NCBI GenBank assembly: GCA_038231255.1
Contig: JBBRLR010000016.1
Span: 1 to 64,000, forward strand
Length of the DNA: 64,000 nucleotides
Direction: 5' to 3'
DNA from: JALYUS01 sp038231255
GTDB taxonomy: Bacteria > Chloroflexota > Chloroflexia > Thermomicrobiales > JALYUS01
Part shown: positions 49,774 through 57,809 of the stretch, one piece after another
How positions within the stretch are numbered: position 1 is the stretch's first letter
How the letters are laid out: every line of letters starts with the position of its first letter
Made by a program: the position numbers and the translations under genes
The notes under the pieces: generated by a model
The model's database searches: none
What the model saw: only the letters and a program-made list of their open reading frames with translations
What the model was told of the DNA's origin: nothing

Positions 49774-49926
49774 AGCCTTTCCCTTCTCCACGAATATGCA
49801 ACCCTGCCGAACATCGGTGATACTGCACGGCACGATTGGCTGTCTGCTGTTTGCTGCCCGCCGCCTGCCGGCCACTGAAAGGAGTACGCCATGCCGCGTC
49901 TGGATGAGAGATGGGGTGATTGAAGG

Positions 49927-50664
49927 ATGAAGGTACTCTTTCTTGACGAATCTGGCGACCACAGTTTGACGAAAATCGATCTGCAGTATCCCATGTTTGT
50001 GCTCGGTGGAATCATCGTGGAGCAGGAGTACGCGTTAGGTGAAATGACTGAGCGGGTAAAGGAATTCAAGCAAGAACTCTTTGGACGTGACGACATCATA
50101 CTCCACACAGCGGATATTGCTCGGAACAAGAACGGGTTCGAGCGGATGCAGGACCCTGCGTTTCGACAACGGTTCTACGAAAAATTGAATACCCTGATGC
50201 GGTCGCTCGACTACAAAGTCGTCGCGTGCGCGATCAAGAAGGACATGCATTTTCAGAAGTATGGTTTAGGAGCGGTAGACCCATACATGTACAGCCTTGA
50301 AGTGCTCGTTGAGCGATTTTGCCATGAGATCGGCCATAACTATCACAGTGGCGTCGTGGTCGCCGAGAAACGTAATCCGACACTTGATCATCAACTCGAT
50401 CTCGCGTGGTTGAACTTGAAAATCAGTGGCTCTACCTTCTTGAAAGCAAGCCAGATCGAATATCGCATTACAAATGTGGTTTCTCGCCCGAAAAGCAGCA
50501 ATATCGCCGGTCTTCAACTCGCAGACCTGGTGGTAACGCCAATCGGGAGATTCGTCATGGAAAAGCGAACAAAAGAAGATTTCACGATAATCGAATCGAA
50601 ATTCCGGCGGAAGTGGGATGGGGAGTACCGTGGTTATGGATTGGTCGTCCTACCGAAAGAATAA
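49927..50664 (+). CDS. DUF3800-domain protein
   Basis: A 245-residue protein of the DUF3800 family, a predicted RNase-H-like fold. The first strand carries LDESGDHS (residues 6-13) and a late motif AGLQLADLVV supplies another conserved acidic residue, the two hallmarks of the family. Members are scattered, often on mobile or defence-linked DNA, and their activity is mostly unproven. Ribosome binding is poor (GAAGG touches the ATG). The gene is AT-rich by comparison with its neighbours and follows a possible antitoxin remnant, which fits horizontal acquisition. Confidence 0.85.
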   Translation: MKVLFLDESGDHSLTKIDLQYPMFVLGGIIVEQEYALGEMTERVKEFKQELFGRDDIILHTADIARNKNGFERMQDPAFRQRFYEKLNTLMRSLDYKVVACAIKKDMHFQKYGLGAVDPYMYSLEVLVERFCHEIGHNYHSGVVVAEKRNPTLDHQLDLAWLNLKISGSTFLKASQIEYRITNVVSRPKSSNIAGLQLADLVVTPIGRFVMEKRTKEDFTIIESKFRRKWDGEYRGYGLVVLPKE

Positions 50665-50801
50665 GGCTAGGACCCGCTACGCAGTTCCCAACCTCTTTGT
50701 ACAGTATACACGATAATTCGGAAAATACCAGTACAGTGACCATCGCATCTTCCACATGAAGATGTTGACATGAATCGTCCGCAAAGGAAAGGAGTCGCAT
50801 C

Positions 50802-51683
50802 ATGCCACGTCCCGACGAAATTGGCGTACCGAGCAACTGGGGGCGGTGGGGGGATGAGGACGAGCGAGGCACGGCGAATCTGCTCAACGCGGGGTTGGTG
50901 CGGGAGGCGGCGCGGCTGATCCAGAGCGGGACGGTCTACTCGCTTGCCGCGCCGCTCTCGCCGGACGGGCCGAACCTGCCGAGCCGCCGCCCGACGTGGC
51001 ATGTCGTCACGACGCGCCGCCGCCCCGATGGCGTCCTGTCCGGCGCGGACGATGTCATAATGATGCACACGCATGGCACGACGCATATTGACGCCCTCTG
51101 CCACATCTACATGGGCGACACGCTCTACAACGGCCACTCGTCGCACAAAATCCTGCCGACGGGCGCGCAGAAGTGCGGCATCCAGAATGTCGGGCCGATG
51201 GTTGGGCGCGGCATTCTGCTCGACATCGCGGGCTTTCGCGGCGTTCCGCACCTCGATGGCGGCGAGGCGATCGAGCCGGACGAACTCGATGCCTGCGCCG
51301 CCAAGCAGGGCATCACAATCCTGCCGGGCGATACGGTGCTGGTTCGCACGGGCTGGTGGCAATTGTTCGGTGGCGGTACGGAGGCGCGGCAACGTTTCTA
51401 CGCCTCCGAGCCGGGTCTGAGTGGCGCGTGCGGCGCGTGGTTCAAGGAGCACGATATCGTCGCCCTCGGCGCGGACAACCCGGCGGTCGAGGTCGTCCGG
51501 TCGTGGGCAGACACGTTGCCCGTCCATCAGGCGGTGATCTGGGGCTGCGGCGGCTACTTGATCGAATTCCTCGATCTCGAACGCCTCGCCGCCGATAGGG
51601 TCTACCAATTCCTCTACGTCGCCACCCCGCTCCGCCTCGAAGGCGGCGTCGGCAGCCCAATTGTGCCGCTGGCGATAGTGTAG
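50802..51683 (+). CDS. Cyclase/kynurenine-formamidase-like metallohydrolase
   Basis: A 293-residue enzyme of the cyclase (PF04199) family, which includes kynurenine formamidase and isatin hydrolase. The metal motif HGTTHIDALCH (H91, H95, D97, H101) is intact. A second conserved part is 'VGRGILLDIAGFRGV' and a late 'EFLDLERLAA'. It likely hydrolyses an amide or cyclic imide bond with Mn or Zn. AGGAG is eight bases before the ATG. It borders the low-GC segment and is followed by a phrase repeat. Confidence 0.9.
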   Translation: MPRPDEIGVPSNWGRWGDEDERGTANLLNAGLVREAARLIQSGTVYSLAAPLSPDGPNLPSRRPTWHVVTTRRRPDGVLSGADDVIMMHTHGTTHIDALCHIYMGDTLYNGHSSHKILPTGAQKCGIQNVGPMVGRGILLDIAGFRGVPHLDGGEAIEPDELDACAAKQGITILPGDTVLVRTGWWQLFGGGTEARQRFYASEPGLSGACGAWFKEHDIVALGADNPAVEVVRSWADTLPVHQAVIWGCGGYLIEFLDLERLAADRVYQFLYVATPLRLEGGVGSPIVPLAIV

Positions 51684-51685
51684 AG

Positions 51686-51756
51686 AGGTAGGCAGTGGGC
51701 GGTGGACGGTGGGAATCGCGTCTTTCCCGTCCACTGCCCTTTGCCCACTATCCCGT
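51686..51756. repeat. Phrase repeat 'ggtaggcagtgggcggtgga' as an inverted pair
   Basis: gcagtgggcggtggacggtg is followed by cccgtccactgccctttgcc, an imperfect inverted repeat, between the cyclase and reductase genes. It has the same look as the 43263-43365 and 49839-49877 units. Confidence 0.55.
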
Positions 51757-51835
51757 CTGGCACGCATCCTGCACATCTTTTTGCTCGGATATGGCGCATT
51801 TTCGCGTTTGTATCGCCATGAAAGGAATGCGAAGC

Positions 51836-53164
51836 ATGGATCGTGCGACACCGAATGCCGCGCTGGCGGCAATTGATTACCTCCTTATCGGCGGTGGCCT
51901 CGCGGGGGCGATGGCGGCCGAGGCGATCCGCGAGCGGGGCGCGGGCGGGCGCGTCGTGATCGTCACGGACGATTCCGAGCGGCCCTACCACCGCCCACCG
52001 CTCTCCAAGGAGTTTTTGCGCGGCGACCAGGAGCGCAAAGAGGTCTTCGTCCATACGTCCGAATGGTACAACGAGCACGGCGTCGAAGTGATGACTGGCA
52101 CGCGCGCCATCGGCCTCGATCCTCAGGCGCACACGGTGACGCTGGACGACGGTCGGACGCTCCACTACAAGAAACTGCTGCTCGCCACCGGCGGCACGCC
52201 GAAACACCTCGACATTCCCGGCGCGGAGTTGGAGGGCGTCCGCTACCTGCGCTGGTTAGACGATTCAGAGGGGTTGAAAACAGCGGCGGCGCGGGCGAAG
52301 CACGCGGTCGTGATCGGCGGCAGCTTCATCGGCGTCGAGGTCGCCGCCGCGCTCGTCCACTACAAGGTGGAGACGACGATGATCGTCAAGGGCAAGACGA
52401 TCTGGGAGTCGTTCATGCCTGCGCATATCGCGATGTTCTTCCAGCAGACCCTCGCGGATCACGGCGTCAAATTCCTCACCGAGGACGAGGCGGTACGCAT
52501 CCTGCCCACATCCGGCTCGATGCACGCAGGGCAAGTGGCGACCAGGAACGGGCATACCGTCGGCGGCGATCTCGTCGTCGCGGGCGTCGGCGTTACCCTG
52601 AACCGCGATCTCGCGGACGGCGCGATACTGAAGTATGACAATGCAACGCAGGGTGTCGCGGTGAACGAGTACCTGCAAACGAGCGACCCGGACATCTACG
52701 CGGCGGGCGACATCGCCGCCTTCCCCGATCCTGTCTTCGGCACGCGGCGCGTCGAGCATTGGGACACCGCACTGACGCAGGGCAAGGCGGCCGGCGCGAA
52801 CATGGCGGGCGCGAACGAGCCGTACGACCATGTGCAGTATTTCTTCTCGGACCTCTTCGACCTCGGTATCGAAGTGCTCGGCAACCCGCAGCCGGACGCA
52901 CATGTCATCGTGCGCGGCAAAATGGAGGATCGCTCCTTCGCCGCGTTGTACCTGGACGGCGGGCGCGATGTCGTGATCGGCGCGTTGGCAGTCAACCGCC
53001 CGCCGGAAGAACTCGACCAGTACCGCGTCCTGATCCGGCAGCAGGCGTCGCTGCGCGGCTTCCTCCGCGAGGCCGAGCAGCACCCCGACGAAGACCTGAC
53101 CGGCCTCGTCCCCGACCTCGACGCCGCGAACGAGATGATCGAGGCGGCACAGGAAGAGACGTAG
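51836..53164 (+). CDS. FAD-dependent pyridine-nucleotide disulfide-fold oxidoreductase (ferredoxin-reductase-like)
   Basis: A 442-residue flavoprotein of the rubredoxin/ferredoxin reductase class. The FAD motif IGGGLAGAMAAEAI is near residues 17-30, ATGGTPKHLDIPG marks the second flavin contact, the NAD(P) motif is VVIGGSFIGVEVAAAL, and DIYAAGDIAAFPDP is the FAD-ribityl aspartate motif. The C-terminal domain is that of single-electron carriers' reductases (VIGALAVNRPPEELDQYR). It could supply electrons to the P450 encoded at 13001-14182. MDRATPNA at 51836 has AAAGGA nine bases before it; the frame is open to 51695. Confidence 0.9.
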   Translation: MDRATPNAALAAIDYLLIGGGLAGAMAAEAIRERGAGGRVVIVTDDSERPYHRPPLSKEFLRGDQERKEVFVHTSEWYNEHGVEVMTGTRAIGLDPQAHTVTLDDGRTLHYKKLLLATGGTPKHLDIPGAELEGVRYLRWLDDSEGLKTAAARAKHAVVIGGSFIGVEVAAALVHYKVETTMIVKGKTIWESFMPAHIAMFFQQTLADHGVKFLTEDEAVRILPTSGSMHAGQVATRNGHTVGGDLVVAGVGVTLNRDLADGAILKYDNATQGVAVNEYLQTSDPDIYAAGDIAAFPDPVFGTRRVEHWDTALTQGKAAGANMAGANEPYDHVQYFFSDLFDLGIEVLGNPQPDAHVIVRGKMEDRSFAALYLDGGRDVVIGALAVNRPPEELDQYRVLIRQQASLRGFLREAEQHPDEDLTGLVPDLDAANEMIEAAQEET

Positions 53165-53167
53165 ACG

Positions 53168-53281
53168 GGATGCCCCCTCCCCCGCTGTGGCGGGAGAGGG
53201 GTGACTCCTCTTAAGGTTTCGAGCAATGCTACCGGCGAAGCGATACAAAAGCCCAGAGGGCAGTTAGGGGAGGGGGGCTGT
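53168..53281. repeat. GC-rich inverted repeat upstream of the methyltransferase
   Basis: gccccctcccccgctgtggc and gggagagggg form a short hairpin; the outer sequence returns as ggcagttaggggaggggggc before 53281. The purine-rich right arm is the only ribosome-site-like sequence before the GTG start at 53286. Confidence 0.6.
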
Positions 53282-53285
53282 CGCC

Positions 53286-54056
53286 GTGCCCGTTGACAAC
53301 GCGCTCTACGATACCGAGCCGTGGCGAGACGACAGCCGATTCCTGTCCGCCCTCCACGCCCTCACGCCGGTTCGATTCGGCTATCTGCGCGATGTGCTCG
53401 TGAACAACCTACGCATTGAGCCACAGGGAAAGCGCGTCCTCGACATTGGTTGCGGCGGCGGCTTCCTCGCGGAAGAGTTCGCACAGATCGGCTGCGATGT
53501 GACGGGCATTGATCCTTCCGCGCCGACGATCGCACAGGCCGAGGCACATGCCAAGGAGGTCGGCCTGGCGATCACCTATCGCGTCGCGTCTGGCGAGGCG
53601 ATCCCGTTTGCGGGCGCGACCTTCGACATCACCTACTGCTGTGACGTATTGGAGCACGTGAACGACCTCGACCGAGTGATCGCTGAGACGGCGCGCGTGC
53701 TGAAACCGGGCGGCGTCTACCTTTTCGACACGATTAACCGAACATTCATCAGCAAACTCATCGTCATCAAACTCTTCCAGGAGTGGAACGCGACGCGCTT
53801 CGTGACGACCAACCTCCACGATTGGGCGATGTTCATCAAACCAAGGGAACTGCGCGTCGCGATGACGGCGCACGGGTTGGATTGTCGCGAAATCGTCGGC
53901 ATCAACCTGAAAGGCAATCCGCTCCGCGCCTTCGCGGCGTTCGTCCAACTGAAGCGCGGCGCGATTTCCTATGCGGAGATCGGCGAGCGGCTACCGATGG
54001 CGATCAGTAAACGAACGCCGATCCAGTACGCGGGCTACGCCCTCAAACCGTCCTGA
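53286..54056 (+). CDS. UbiG-like class I SAM-dependent methyltransferase
   Basis: A 256-residue methyltransferase similar to 3-demethylubiquinone 3-O-methyltransferase. The SAM motif I DIGCGGGFL is at residues 53-61, motif II around CCDVLEHVND, and motif III VLKPGGVYLFDT, with the UbiG-like tail 'LHDWAMFIKPRELR'. No other quinone biosynthesis genes are nearby, so the acceptor may be another phenolic or lipid substrate. The start is GTG at 53286. Translation signals come from the adjacent repeat. Confidence 0.88.
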   Translation: MPVDNALYDTEPWRDDSRFLSALHALTPVRFGYLRDVLVNNLRIEPQGKRVLDIGCGGGFLAEEFAQIGCDVTGIDPSAPTIAQAEAHAKEVGLAITYRVASGEAIPFAGATFDITYCCDVLEHVNDLDRVIAETARVLKPGGVYLFDTINRTFISKLIVIKLFQEWNATRFVTTNLHDWAMFIKPRELRVAMTAHGLDCREIVGINLKGNPLRAFAAFVQLKRGAISYAEIGERLPMAISKRTPIQYAGYALKPS

Positions 54057-54075
54057 GCCGTAGTACACTCCCCCG

Positions 54076-54406
54076 ATGGTCATCCGTACCACAGGGATGG
54101 AATGTGCGATGGAGACGATTCCCCAACTGAGCGAACAAACGGTCCGCGCCCGCTTCGACCCGCAGAGTTGGCAGCGCGGGCGACAGTGCGCGCGCGATCT
54201 ATGAGCAGCACCTCGAGAGCCTGATTGCCGGGCGTCAGCGCGCGAGCTATCGGCAGGCGTGCGGCTATCTCGTCACCGTGCGCGAACTGTACGACCGACT
54301 GGACGAGTATGAACGATGGGAGCGGTATCTCGCCGGGTTACGGGAGAAATACCGCACGCTCCGCGCCCTGAAAGAGGAAATGGCCACCGTCGGCCTGCTG
54401 GATTAA
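54076..54406 (+). pseudogene. SWIM zinc-finger protein gene with internal deletion
   Basis: Two pieces of a SWIM-domain protein are joined out of frame. The 5' piece (ATG at 54076 or 54109) encodes METIPQLSEQTVRARF and DPQSWQRGRQCARD before a TGA at 54202, like the start of SWIM-family proteins. The 3' piece, in the next frame from about 54188 to the TAA at 54404-54406, encodes 'IYEQHLESLIAGRQRASYRQ' and 'LREKYRTLRALKEEMATVG', like their C-terminal helices. The zinc-binding CxC...CxH core and several hundred residues between are absent. The junction lies in a gcgcgcg run near 54188-54196. It is therefore a deletion relic. Confidence 0.7.
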
Positions 54407-54432
54407 ACGGGAACGGGAAAGGACACGCACCG

Positions 54433-55452
54433 ATGACGAGCACCGCACCGGCCACGACGACCCAGAGCGCCGACTTTCCGTGGCAGATCCCGACGCTCCA
54501 CGATGTCTATGTCGCCCGCGCGACGATTGCGCCCTATTTCACGCCGACGCCGCTGATCGAGCCGTGGCTGCTCAAGGAAGAACTCGGCTGCACCGTCTAT
54601 GTGAAGTGCGAGAGCCTGACGCCGATCGGCGCGTTCAAACTGCGTGGCGGCATCAACCTGCTCGCACAAATGAGCGACGCGGAGCGGGCGCGCGGCATCG
54701 TTACGGCGAGCACGGGGAACCACGGTCAGTCCATCGCCTACGCGTCGCGGCTCTTCGGCGCGCGGGCGATCATCTATGGGCCGGAAGCCGCGAATCCCGA
54801 CAAAGTGCGCTCGATGCGCGCCCTCGGCGCGGAGGTCGTATTGTACGGCAGGGACATCGGCGAATTCCTCGGCGAGGCTCAGCGGCGCGCGGCGGCGGAA
54901 AACATGCGCTTCGTCCACCCCGCGAACGAACCGCTCCTGATCGCCGGAGTCGCGACGTACGCGCTGGAAATCCTCGAAGCGGCGCCCGACCTCGATGTGC
55001 TGATCGTGCCGCTCGGCGGCGGCAGCGGCGTGTCGGGCGCGTCGGTCGTCGCCAAGGCGATTAACCCGAAGATCCGCGTGATCGGCGTGCAGGCGGCGGG
55101 CGCACCGGCCGCCTACGAATCGTGGCGCGCGGGCCGGATGCTCGCCTTCGATTCCCAGAGCACATTTGCCGAGGGACTCGCCACCCGTGAGGCGTTCGCC
55201 CTCCCCTTCGCGATGCGCGCCGGTGTGGACGATGTCGTGCTGGTCTCGGAAGAGGAGATGCGGCAGGCGATCCTGCTCTTGCTGCGCGCCGGGCGGCTAC
55301 TCGCGGAGGGCGCGGGCGCGGCGGCCACGGCGGCGGCGGTCAAATTGCGCGACGAATTGGCGGGCAAGAAAGTCGCCGTCATCCTGTCCGGCGGCAACCT
55401 CACCCTCGACACCCTCCGCCACGCGCTGACTGATTCCGACTCTTGGGGCTGA
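54433..55452 (+). CDS. Threonine/serine dehydratase-like PLP enzyme
   Basis: A 339-residue fold-type II PLP enzyme (threonine ammonia-lyase, serine racemase group). The PLP lysine is K69 in PIGAFKLRGG, TASTGNHGQS is the substrate loop, GGGSGVSGA binds the PLP phosphate, and SGGNLTLDTL holds the ring-contact serine region. There is no regulatory ACT domain, so it is the short, catabolic or racemase-like form. MTSTAPAT at 54433 follows AAAGGA by nine bases; the frame is open to 54316. It probably deaminates threonine or a related hydroxy-amino acid. Confidence 0.9.
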   Translation: MTSTAPATTTQSADFPWQIPTLHDVYVARATIAPYFTPTPLIEPWLLKEELGCTVYVKCESLTPIGAFKLRGGINLLAQMSDAERARGIVTASTGNHGQSIAYASRLFGARAIIYGPEAANPDKVRSMRALGAEVVLYGRDIGEFLGEAQRRAAAENMRFVHPANEPLLIAGVATYALEILEAAPDLDVLIVPLGGGSGVSGASVVAKAINPKIRVIGVQAAGAPAAYESWRAGRMLAFDSQSTFAEGLATREAFALPFAMRAGVDDVVLVSEEEMRQAILLLLRAGRLLAEGAGAAATAAAVKLRDELAGKKVAVILSGGNLTLDTLRHALTDSDSWG

Positions 55453-55556
55453 ATGCGGTTCGCTTCTCTGGGTGTGTCCGTGTCAGGTGGCAATCGCTTT
55501 GCATGCCGTAGTAGGATGCGCCAGGGATGTGGAGGCCTAAAGGGAAGGACTGGCTG

Positions 55557-56888
55557 ATGAGATCACGAACGGTACGGAGCCTGTTTGTCTGCACGCTGAT
55601 CGCGGGGATAATTGGCGGTGCGAGCGGCGTGGATGCTGCGGCGGATTTTGCGGCGCCGGTCTTTCGATTCCAGTGGGAGTCGGTGGAGCTGAACTCGCCG
55701 AACTTCTGGGGGCCGCTCGCCAATGCCAGCCCCGGCATGCAGGAGGCATACGCGGAAGCGGCGGGCGGCAAGCGACTCGTCCAATACTTCGACAAGGCAC
55801 GGATGGAACTGGCAGGCCCCAACAAAGTGACGAATGGCCTGCTCACCGTCGAACTGAAGACGGGCAGGATGCAGGTCGGGGACAATGCCTTCGAGCAGCG
55901 CCTGCCCGCGACAATCGGTGTGGCGGGCGATCCGGGGCAGGCGGGGCCGACCTACGCCGACCTCGCGAAACTGCCCGAACGCGCGCCGCAACTCGCCAAC
56001 AGCGTCCTCACGACGACTTACGCGAGCGGCGCATTCGTCCAATCCACCATCACGCCGACCGATCCGCAACTGGCGCTCGTCCAGTACGTCACCGACCCCG
56101 GCGGGCGGTTCGGGCAGTACATCCCCCGTGCCTTCTGGGACTACCTCAACGGCCTGCCGCTACCCTGGCAGAGCGTGCTGGGCTTCCCGATCAGTCCGGC
56201 ATTCGGGACGCAACTCGTCGTCGGCGGCGTCGCGCGGCCCGTCTTCGTCCAGGCATTCGAGCGGCGCGTGCTGACCTATACTCCCGGCAATCCGGCGGGC
56301 TTCGCGGTCGAGTTCGGCAATATCGGCCAGCACTACGCGCAGTGGCGATACAACCAGACCAGCCCGACATCGGCCCCGATCCCATCACCCCGACCGGTGG
56401 TGACGAATGTCGGCATCGTCGGCGCGGACGCGCTCTTCACGACAGGCCTCACGAACCTCAGCGCAAAGAATTCGAGCGCCTTCCCACTCGGCACGGCGAC
56501 CGGCACGGCCTACGATGAGACGCTCACCTTCCAGCCGTTCGAGGGCGGCTATATGTTCTACACGCGGAGTTCGCGCGTCATCTATGTCCTCAGCAAGACG
56601 GGCGTGCAACTCTCCGTCTACCCGGATACATGGAATGAGGACGACCCGAACGGCGCCCTCGCCCCCGGCCCGCGCCCGAACACCTACGCGCCGAAACGCG
56701 GCTTCGGCAAAGTCTGGCGCGAAAAAGACGTCGTCCAGCAGGCGCTCGGCTACGCAACGACGGACGAGCAGCCGTACGTCGGCAAAGTGCAGTTCTTCGA
56801 TCGCGGCGTCGTGATTGACGACCCGACCAACGGCTTGCTCTGGGCGCTCAACACTGCCATCGGCGTCTGGGACAACGCGCCGAGATAG
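55557..56888 (+). CDS. Secreted protein of unknown function with LGFP-like modules
   Basis: A 443-residue exported protein. The signal peptide (RTVRSLFVCTLIAGIIGGAS, cut near VDAAAD) is followed by modules seen in Chloroflexota exoproteins: an N-terminal 'NGLLTVELKTGRMQVGDNAF' segment, an LGFP-like module 'VLGFPISPAFGTQL' with 'VFVQAFERRVLTYTPGNP', and a C-terminal 'VQFFDRGVVIDDP' repeat. The same type of module is in 48761-49603. AAGGA is nine bases before ATG 55557. The stop codon sits at the first base of a phrase repeat. Function is unknown; a cell-wall role is plausible. Confidence 0.8.
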   Translation: MRSRTVRSLFVCTLIAGIIGGASGVDAAADFAAPVFRFQWESVELNSPNFWGPLANASPGMQEAYAEAAGGKRLVQYFDKARMELAGPNKVTNGLLTVELKTGRMQVGDNAFEQRLPATIGVAGDPGQAGPTYADLAKLPERAPQLANSVLTTTYASGAFVQSTITPTDPQLALVQYVTDPGGRFGQYIPRAFWDYLNGLPLPWQSVLGFPISPAFGTQLVVGGVARPVFVQAFERRVLTYTPGNPAGFAVEFGNIGQHYAQWRYNQTSPTSAPIPSPRPVVTNVGIVGADALFTTGLTNLSAKNSSAFPLGTATGTAYDETLTFQPFEGGYMFYTRSSRVIYVLSKTGVQLSVYPDTWNEDDPNGALAPGPRPNTYAPKRGFGKVWREKDVVQQALGYATTDEQPYVGKVQFFDRGVVIDDPTNGLLWALNTAIGVWDNAPR

Positions 56889-56943
56889 CAATGAACAATG
56901 AGCAATGAGTAGAGAAACGACCTCCCTCATTGCTCATTGCTGA
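56887..56943. repeat. Inverted pair of the 'gcaatgagcaatgag' phrase repeat
   Basis: agcaatgaacaatgagcaat (left) and ctcattgctcattgctga (right) lie between two convergent genes. The left copy carries the stop codon of the secreted protein; the right copy carries the stop and last two glutamines of the amidohydrolase on the other strand. Confidence 0.85.
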
Positions 56944-57662
56944 ATGTTGAGCATCCGCGCCAGGTTGCCGCCGAAGATCAGCGTTTCCGCTTCCTGGCCG
57001 AAGTTGCCGCGCCGCAGGGCTTCCAGCGCGAGGTCGGGATAGCAGATCGGCAGGTTGGAGCCGAAGATGATCCGCGCGGCGCCGACGGCATTAATCGCGG
57101 TGGCGATGAAACTCGGCTCAAACGAAGCGATCGTCGTGCCGAGCCAGATGTTCGGGTTGTCCTCGGCGGCGGCGATGGCGGCGCGGCCGTCATTGCGGTA
57201 GCCCATGTGATCCATGATGATCGGCACATCGGGGTAGCGGCGGGCGATTGCGCCGATCTCCAGCGGATCGCCGTTGAGGCCGGTCGAGTGGATATTCACT
57301 GGGAAATGCAGTTCGCGCGCGAGGTCCATCAGCGCCCGCACCGGCGCACCGAGCGGCGGCGCGTTATAGAGCGCCGGCATCACCTTGAGCATCCGGCAGC
57401 CGAGCGTCGTTACCGCGTGGCGCACATCGTCCACTGCGCCCGGCGCATTGGGATTGACCTGCGCGCAGGGGATCCAGCGCGGATCGCCGTTCAGCGTCTC
57501 GATCAGCGCCCGGTTGTTTGGGACGGCGCTCGGCGATGGCATGACGACGGCCATTTCGATGCCCGCCTTGTCCTCCCAATGCGCCAGATCGGCCAACGCG
57601 GTCCGTCGCTCCTCGGCGCTCGCCTCGCTCGGCAAGTAAATCTCGAAATCCATCATCGGCAT
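56934..57662 (-). CDS. Amidohydrolase-2-family (TIM-barrel) hydrolase
   Basis: A 242-residue member of the amidohydrolase-related family PF04909 (ACMS decarboxylase and lactonase-like). 'LHFPVNIHSTGL' provides a metal histidine, 'IIMDHMGYRND' the second, and 'IIFGSNLPICYPD' takes the place of the usual metal/catalytic aspartate loop (FGSD). The N-terminal HxH of the family is not obvious, and the chain is shorter than the usual ~280-330 residues, so it is either a minimal or a weakly active form. ATG at 57662 follows GGGAG by about ten bases; a GTG at 57668 is possible. The end NIQQ is repeat-derived. Confidence 0.78.
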   Translation of the reverse strand: MPMMDFEIYLPSEASAEERRTALADLAHWEDKAGIEMAVVMPSPSAVPNNRALIETLNGDPRWIPCAQVNPNAPGAVDDVRHAVTTLGCRMLKVMPALYNAPPLGAPVRALMDLARELHFPVNIHSTGLNGDPLEIGAIARRYPDVPIIMDHMGYRNDGRAAIAAAEDNPNIWLGTTIASFEPSFIATAINAVGAARIIFGSNLPICYPDLALEALRRGNFGQEAETLIFGGNLARMLNIQQ

Positions 57663-57744
57663 CTGCACACTCTCCCCTCACTGCGAATCATTCGACCGGG
57701 ACGCGAGGAGTCTACATCCGAACAGGGTGGGATGGATAGGGAGA

Positions 57745-57809
57745 GGGGAACCTAACCCCCAGCCCCTTCCCACGCCGAGGGACGGAAGGGGCTGGGGGTT
57801 AGGTTCCCT
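57745..57809. repeat. GC-rich hairpin repeat, compact copy C
   Basis: gggaacctaacccccagccc (left) and its complement (right) form a perfect 25-bp stem around a short loop. It ends exactly at the stop codon of the MFS gene (57810). It is the minimal form of the repeats at 7132-7281 and 8712-8857. Confidence 0.85.
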
